This document shows, piece after piece, positions 57,726 to 64,000 of a DNA stretch of 64,000 nucleotides. This stretch comes from Gorsachius magnificus. Lineage: Eukaryota > Chordata > Aves > Pelecaniformes > Ardeidae. The notes under the pieces were generated by a model. It searched no databases and was not told the origin of the DNA. It saw only the letters and a program-made list of their open reading frames with translations. A program made the position numbers and the translations under genes. Location: NCBI GenBank assembly GCA_034008185.1, contig CM067084.1, forward strand, positions 66,416,599-66,480,598. The letters run 5' to 3'. Each line of letters begins with the position of its first letter. Position 1 is the first letter of the stretch.

Positions 57726-60700
57726 GTAGCGGGCGGGGGCGGCCCCTGCCCCGCTCCCCCGAGGCGGGAGGGAGGGTCTCGGGAGCGCGCGGCTGTCAGC
57801 GCCCCGCCGCCCCGGCCCCGCCGGCAAACTTCGCCTCGCCGCTGCTGCGGGGCTCCGGCCCTTCCGCGGCGGGCAGCGGGGCTGCTGGTGTCGCCCTCCC
57901 CGCCCCCCGCTTCGGCTCGGAGCATCGGCGCTTCCCCGCGGGGCCCGCGCCTCCCCTCCCGCCGGGCCGGGGGGAACGGGGCGCCAGCGCTCACAACCCC
58001 CCCCCCCCGGCGGTGCCCCGGGGCTGGGGGTGGGCCCGGGCCGCCGGCGGCCCCCCGGGGGGGGGCCGGGGGCGGCGGGGGGCGTCGTAATTAACCGGTG
58101 CCCCGCTCGCTAGCAAGTCTGCAGGCGGCTGTGCTTGCCTTTGCATGCGCAGCGCTTAATTGGCGAGTAGCTTAAAGATACCCTCGGTAGGTCTCTTTAA
58201 TTTTAAATATGTGTAATCTTACTCGTGGACAAAAGTAATTTTCACTCTTGCATCAGAGTAGTTGGTAATCAAGGCTGATGTGTCACCTGAAAGGCAAACT
58301 TTGCTGCAGCAGCTTTGAGTGTAATGGAAGGGTTTGGGGCAAATACTTCAAAGCCAGCACTCATAGTGAAAGAAGTAGTGCCTCCCATCTCTGGGCATAA
58401 ATGGCTGTTTGGAGAATCAGATTGGCTAACAGACATTTAAAAGGAGGGTGAAGTTACGGGAGAGACCATATGATAGCTGCCTGCTGCCAGCAGGATGGGG
58501 GAGTTCTTCCCCTGATTTCCACATGGCACCTTGTACTGCTCTGGGGCTCGACAGGTCCCTTCGTGTGAGCCTGTTCAATTTGCTAATTGGGTAAAGAAAA
58601 TGCGAGTTGTGTTTTGCTGGACTAGCTGAGCAGAGGGTCAGGAGGGAGGAGAAGGTGAGACCTTGTGCGATTTTGCTTTGCCTTTTATCTGTGAGTGCGT
58701 TTGCAGTTAACTTTATTTTTAATCTGTGGCAGCATGAGAATTTATGATACCTTAACAGAGTGGATTTTACATGAAGGGAGGCAAACACCTGGGACTCTTC
58801 TTCCTCTCAGCCCCCAGCAGCGGTACTAGAATGTTGTTGACAGCATCTGAACAGGTTTTGTTTGAACCTCCAGATGTTGCAGTCGTTGGTTTTTGGGTTA
58901 AGTTTTGACCAAATTTACCGTGACTTGATGAAAGTAAAACTGCCTGGACAGGAACAGTTGGTTTTCCTGAATATTGGTAAATTTGATTTAAAACTACGTG
59001 GTTAGCGATGAACGTAATCTCTTGTTTCCTAAACATTTTTATACAGGAGTTTGTTTGCTTCCTCTTTTATTTTTTGAAGAAGTGCAAGCATGAATGAATT
59101 GTGCTTTTTTTTTTTTAAAGTTTTCAATCTTGCATCCTTTAACCCTGTCTCAGAACTCGGATACTGTGTCTGGTCTTGACCTTTGTATTGGAGTAATGCT
59201 AGCTTTGCATCAAAAAAACCTCTAAACTGTGTTTGATTTTCCATCTTGTGTGATTGAGATGCTGTAATTAGATAAGACTCTAGTTCTGCTTACATGGCAA
59301 TTATAATCTGTAAAGCCACGCTCTTTATAAAGTTAGTTCGTCCTTGAGGGGTCTTTAATTCTGTGAATTGCAGGTTACCTGCTGTTCCTCATGTTCCCTG
59401 TGCACTGTAATGCAGTCGCTATCTGTTAGGGGCTGAATTTGGTAAATTCCACCAAACATTAGTGAGGGTGCTAATGGATATGCTAGTGGACGCATATGTC
59501 CTGTCCTTTGCATTTCAGGGGAAGAACTATAAGGTTCCTGATGGGTAAAGCATGCAGGTACTTAACTAACCCTTTCGGACAGAGACACACTGTTTATTTT
59601 GTTCTTCCAGGACTTGATGTGAGACAGAGCAATGAATCAGATGTTTAAGATGTTTGGTGCACTAGGAAAGTTATTCTACTTTTTTTTTTAACTGTTGCTA
59701 GCAGAGATCTCGCCGTATGTTTGCTGCATTCTTAAATCTGCATCGTACAGTGTCCTGGACTTGGATAATAACAATAACTAAAATTCTGTTTAGTAAGGAG
59801 ACCCTCAAAATTGTCGAATCTATTGCCGCCTCTGATGATAACTAGATTCTTTAGGTCCTCAGAGGGTGCACCCCCCTGTAGGTGGTGGAGTGCTACAGCA
59901 GACAGTCTTGACAGTTAAAATGCTTTTCCTAATGCCTGACGTCATCTTTGCTACAAATAGAGCCGATTCTGTTTTCCTATCTCTAGTGAACCGTTCTTCA
60001 TTTTTGGAAAGATCTTTTGCCCGTTTTCAAACTGTAGCCCTGTCCTCCATCTTAGTTATCTGTTTTCTGGCCTAAGCAGACTGATGCATCCTACTTCACC
60101 ATATGGGTGATGCTTTCTGTACCTCAGCGTACTTGTTGCTTTTGTCAGGGCTCAGCTGCCCTTCTGGAGCAGTTTAAGCTATCTGACCGCTGCTGTTACG
60201 ACTGCTTGCCTTTCTTGTTCCCATCAGCACTTGAAGTGACTCACAAAGGCTCTTAAGCTGGCAGAAAATATTTTTTTTTTTTCTGAAGCGGGGTAGTTGT
60301 TCTGCTGATGCGGTGCTGCCAGCAAGCACTGGTCAGATGAGCGCTGAAGCCAAGGCCAGGCGGAGGGTGGGACCGTGACAGCCAGCAACTAGATTGGCTT
60401 AAGCTACTGTGAAACCTCAGCCTAATTATGTCTATGTTTTCCTGAAATCTGTTGTGCAAAACAGGACACCGCTGGTGTGGAGTAGAGCAGATGTATTTTC
60501 AATGTGTTATTCTGCAAGCTCTTTTTCTTTTTTCTTTTTTTTTTGTAACAGCAGCATGCTCGCTTTGTGCTTCTATAATCACATGCTTCTCTGAGGGCTG
60601 GTACTCAAATTTGCCTTCATATTTGTCATTAGACTTCTACGTTGCATGTAGAAATACGCGCTTGTCCAAGTCAGTGTGTCGGTGTCCAGTTAATGTTGTT

Positions 60701-63700
60701 GCATTATGGATCTCGTGTTTCCCACACTTGAGAATTCCCACTCTTGTATTCCCAGCTTTCCCTGCTGTGGCTGGTGCCTCACGACAGATACGATACTTTC
60801 ACAGATTTCAACTGATCGTGTATTGAAAATCCCGTTGTGGTTTGGCTGGGAACATTGGTAGCTATGTCTTCAGGAGTGCCATTTGCAAGTGCTTGAGCTA
60901 CCTTGTGATTTCCTGGAGGCTGTATTAGTTTGCTGTAAGGCAAAACAGTATCAAAAAACCCCAAGAGAAATCGTGATCTGTAACATGTGTCGTCTTCCTC
61001 TTCAGTAGTTTTGTTATCTTATTGAAAGGAAATCAGATGCTTTTTTCTAAACAAATCTGTGCAGGCCGACTTGCTTCATTAGCTTCAAGATCAGGGCAAC
61101 TCAAGTGGCAGACTCTGGTCCAGATACACACTGCAATTAAATTTTGGCTGGGCCTTCCCCAGAGATGAGGCACCTCGTATTGCTGTCTGGGATGTCAAGA
61201 CTTCCTCCTGTCTTGTGGAGTTACCGCAGCTGAAGAGTATGTCTTCAGATCTTTGTGTTACAGAGTTACCCAGCAAATTTAGGCTGCTTTAGGAAAAGAA
61301 ATAGGAAAAACAGTCATGCTCTGAACACTGTAATGCAGTTATTGGTGACTGATGACTTGTTCTCTTGTCTTTCTGTCTGCCTCTCAAAACCAGCGTGAGA
61401 CTTCATATTGTGACTGAGCAGCTCTGACAGCTTGCTGCTGCTGCTGGAAGGGTTAATGGTTGGTCACGTCCTCTGTGCCTGCCTGCCCCCCTGGTGAGCA
61501 GCTGGTTCATCTAGCCACCCAAGCGAAAGGTGATTCAGGAAAACTGGCTCACTAAGAGGTCAAACAAGCTCCAGAACCAGGTTGGCAGTATGGGAGGAGG
61601 AAACAGGACTAACCATTGCAGAAGTAAACAGCTTAGCTTTATTGCGAAACCTTTGGATGTTTGATCAAAAACATCTAAGGTCCTCCTCCTCTTTGCCTGA
61701 CTTCAGTCTGCTGTGGTCTCACCTTTCTACAAAAGATCTCTGCAGTTATTTGTCATGATTCAGTAATTACTTTGGCTGCTTCTTCCAGGAAATTTGGATC
61801 AATTTTGTCATGTTCTGCTGACTTGAATGCATTGAACTAGTATAAAAAAAATGTAACTAGTATTCTTCTAGCAATTTCTTGTGAAAAATTGCCATAAATA
61901 TTTTTCCTAATTAACTTCCTTATGAAGTCTTAAGCAAAGAAGACATTTAATGTTGCTGTTGTCGTCTCTGCCTTTCCTGTTAAACAGTTGACTTGGTGTC
62001 CCTTTTATTCTTTTATCTAAGCATATAGAGACTCTCTTTGCTGTTTTTCTGTGTCCTCTGTCCTCCTCGTTTGAAGTCTAAATGGTGTTTTCTACTTACC
62101 TGCAGTGATAAGTTCCTGGTTATTTTTGTAGGATTCTTTTCAGAACTTCCATATAGCAAAAAAGTTCCTCTCTTTATTTGCTACTAATGGTTTCTTTTGA
62201 TAACTCGCATTTCTCTCACCTTTGTGTCTGTTTCAATAGCCTTCTAGTGCGCTTCAGTTGTTCTTGCAAGCTTTGGCTGCTGCTGCAGAGGATGAATTGT
62301 TTTCTTGTGTTAAATTGGTGATGTTCTTACAATAAGGACATTGCAGATGAACCATTTGAGGAGTGAAAAATACTCTTGGATTAAGTTGGGTGGGGAATTA
62401 GATGACCACATTACGATTACACTTTTTGCGGCAGCAAGGGGGACTGAAATCTGAAAAACTAGACAAATTAAGATAAGTCTTTTTCTGTTTCTACTCAACA
62501 AATGTCGGTAAAGCTTCCATTCTGCTTTTGAAACTCATTTTCAGTATTTTGGTACACTGCCATTCATTTTCCACTGCTGCTTCAAATGTGTGTGTGTTGA
62601 TTTAGATATTCCTAGTATTTGGTTATTACCAATCAACATTCTGTAGCATTGAGCATTTGCCTTCACCTATGTTTAGAATTAATAAACAGCTACTTAGGAT
62701 GCTTTGTGTTAACAAGTCTGCACTACAGGCAGAGGATGGAAGAAAGTTCCTTCTTTCTTGATGGAAGGGAATTAAACTTCCTCATTAGCATCCAGAGATA
62801 GGTGAGCAATTTTCTGTCCATGCCGCAGAGTGTTTCATCAGAGACTCTACCAGTTGTCTTTCCCATCTTAGCTTCTGGATGCTGAATAGTTCAGTAACTT
62901 CTTGCTCTACCTATTGGGAAATAAAAGCTCTGAATTTATTTTTCATGCAGAAGAATAGTTTGAAGATTAATCTGGAAGTGACAATGTGTTTTAAATATCT
63001 ATATTTTAAAGAGAATGCATTTTAAGTAAAGTGCCAAAGGAGGTCTGAAATGGGGGACTACAGTGTTAAAACATGTTTGCAGTTTAAGTGAGGCTCTTCA
63101 GACCTGCATAGCAATTTTGCTCCTTTTTCCAGGACACTTTTAGCTCTTGTTGCCACCTCAAACCTTCTCTCTGTTTCTTCATTTTTTTTGTTTAGCAAAG
63201 TACCTGGTTTTTTTTTCCTTACCTATCAGATACTTTGCCCTTTTGTCTCTTTTTTGCCTTCATAAGAAAAACCTGAGGGTATTTTCTTATGCCAGACAGA
63301 GTAGCAGGTTTTTTTCCTAGTAATTGCTTAGCACCTATTTTTGCCCTTGAATTGCAGGAAAAAAGTTTTCTGTTCACCCTTCAACATGTTGCTCTGATCT
63401 TTTTGTCCTCTCTTCCAGCCTGCTCTGGAGAGCAGTAATAACCCACCTTTGCCCTTCCCTGCTTTAAGCATCAACAATTTATTCTCTTCTGCTCTGTGGC
63501 ATAAAAAAAAAGAAACTAATGCCTTCTGAAAAGCTGGAGACTGTAATTAGTGTGTATCGGTGTTCGTACAGGTTTTATGCAGCTATCCTAGGCTATGCTT
63601 TAACTGATTAAATAGAGTATAAGTTTTAATTCTTGGGAGACTTGGCTTTTTATTTGTTTTTGCAGGTAGTGCCTGAGATGGATTAAGCTGGAGCGGTGAA

Positions 63701-64000
63701 TTTTTCCAGTGCCCACCTTCAGTTGTGTTAGGAAATTGCAGTGAGACTGGTGCAGAAGGGCAAAGGCATTTTTGCTATGTTTGTGGTTTGTGAGTTACTG
63801 CGGTGGGAGGGTGGAGAGGAGCCTTGAGGCTGCTGGTATTTCACTTTTGGGACTTTAGATATCTCCTGACAGAAGGCCAAAAGGCCAGGTCTTCACAGGA
63901 ACCTATCTGTGTGAGGATATAAGGCTTGAAAGAAGTCTTCTACGACATCTAGAGTGAATACAGGAAATGCTGTAACACAGATACCTTAATAACAGCATCA
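57726..64000 (+). other. FBXL5: FBXL5 intron 1 (partial, runs off right edge)
   Basis: At least 6.3 kb of intron. The first 360 bp are CpG island with a C12 run (57997-58008) and a strong G-rich stretch (58057-58082). The rest is AT-rich and T-rich. I looked for exon 2 (the NDFRALLQSLYATFKEFKM region) and did not find it. No mobile element or nested gene is recognised. Confidence 0.85.
58057..58082 (+). repeat. G-rich tract with G-quadruplex pattern
   Basis: G runs of 9, 5 and 6 broken only by CC, C and GGC on the plus strand, just inside FBXL5 intron 1. The non-template orientation would place the Gs in the nascent RNA. Confidence 0.7.

Larger units (their letters stand above)
57130..58110. 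promoter_or_regulatory. FBXL5: CpG-island promoter of FBXL5
   Basis: About 1 kb of very CpG-rich DNA spans the FBXL5 start. It holds a GC box (GGGGCGGGGC, 57485-57494), two identical NRF1-type palindromes and a CACGTG E-box. No TATA box is seen. The usual pattern is a broad housekeeping promoter with dispersed starts (inference). Confidence 0.88.

Noticed and set aside
57182..58090. 302-codon plus-strand frame over the FBXL5 CpG island
   Set aside because: It is in a different frame from FBXL5, low complexity (Arg/Pro/Gly/Ala), and explained by GC content.
59761..59800. AATAACAATAACTAAAATTC, considered as FBXL5 exon 2 (NNND region)
   Set aside because: It runs into a stop at once and lacks the following FRALLQSLY sequence.
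1..64000. CRISPR arrays, operons, phage or other prokaryotic systems, tRNA and rRNA genes
   Set aside because: None seen; intron-bearing genes, CR1 elements and LTRs show vertebrate nuclear DNA.

Overview
This is vertebrate nuclear DNA, and the evidence points to a bird. Eight CR1 retrotransposon copies carry the avian 3' end (GGTTGGAAAAGACCTT type sequence, ATTCTATG terminal repeats). There are three solo retroviral LTRs, long AT-rich introns and GC-AG-delimited exons. The order of genes matches the conserved FBXL5-BST1-CD38 block (human 4p15) read in reverse. Nothing here is prokaryotic, and most open reading frames are chance frames or repeat-derived.

Layout. Positions 1-19,329 hold the first four coding exons of CD38 on the minus strand (exon 4 at 1,446; exon 1 ending at 19,329 inside a CpG island). 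The later exons lie off the left edge. Intron 1 is about 15.6 kb and contains three CR1 copies and a striking 21-bp-arm inverted repeat. A CR1 3' fragment sits just upstream of the CD38 start. Positions 19,830-40,537 have no coding exon I can establish; they hold the undefined 3' end of BST1, intergenic DNA, three CR1 fragments, a doubtful LTR-like block and microsatellites. Positions 40,538-52,623 carry seven coding exons of BST1 (CD157) on the minus strand. Its intron 1 contains two related solo LTRs in antisense orientation. Positions 52,624-57,130 are intergenic with a 738-bp solo LTR flanked by a 5-bp target duplication. Positions 57,130-58,110 are a CpG-island promoter with two perfect NRF1-type palindromes, leading into exon 1 of FBXL5 on the plus strand. 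The remainder to 64,000 is FBXL5 intron 1.

How the genes relate. CD38 and BST1 are tandem paralogues encoding ADP-ribosyl cyclase/cyclic ADP-ribose hydrolase family ecto-enzymes. Where both are visible, exons 2, 3 and 4 are exactly 130, 136 and 83 nt in both genes with the same phases. The exon sequences keep the distinguishing marks of each paralogue: the CD38 glutamate in TLEDT and its extra cysteine, both absent from BST1. FBXL5 (iron-sensing F-box protein) is an unrelated, divergently transcribed neighbour.

Limits. All exon models were built by reading splice sites and family conservation by eye, with no alignment run. The CD38 start codon, the BST1 exons after exon 7, UTR boundaries and repeat boundaries are uncertain. 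I found no convincing undescribed system. The most unusual items are the GGGGCC-repeat Gly/Arg-rich CD38 N-terminus, the hairpin in CD38 intron 1 and the unresolved BST1 3' end.
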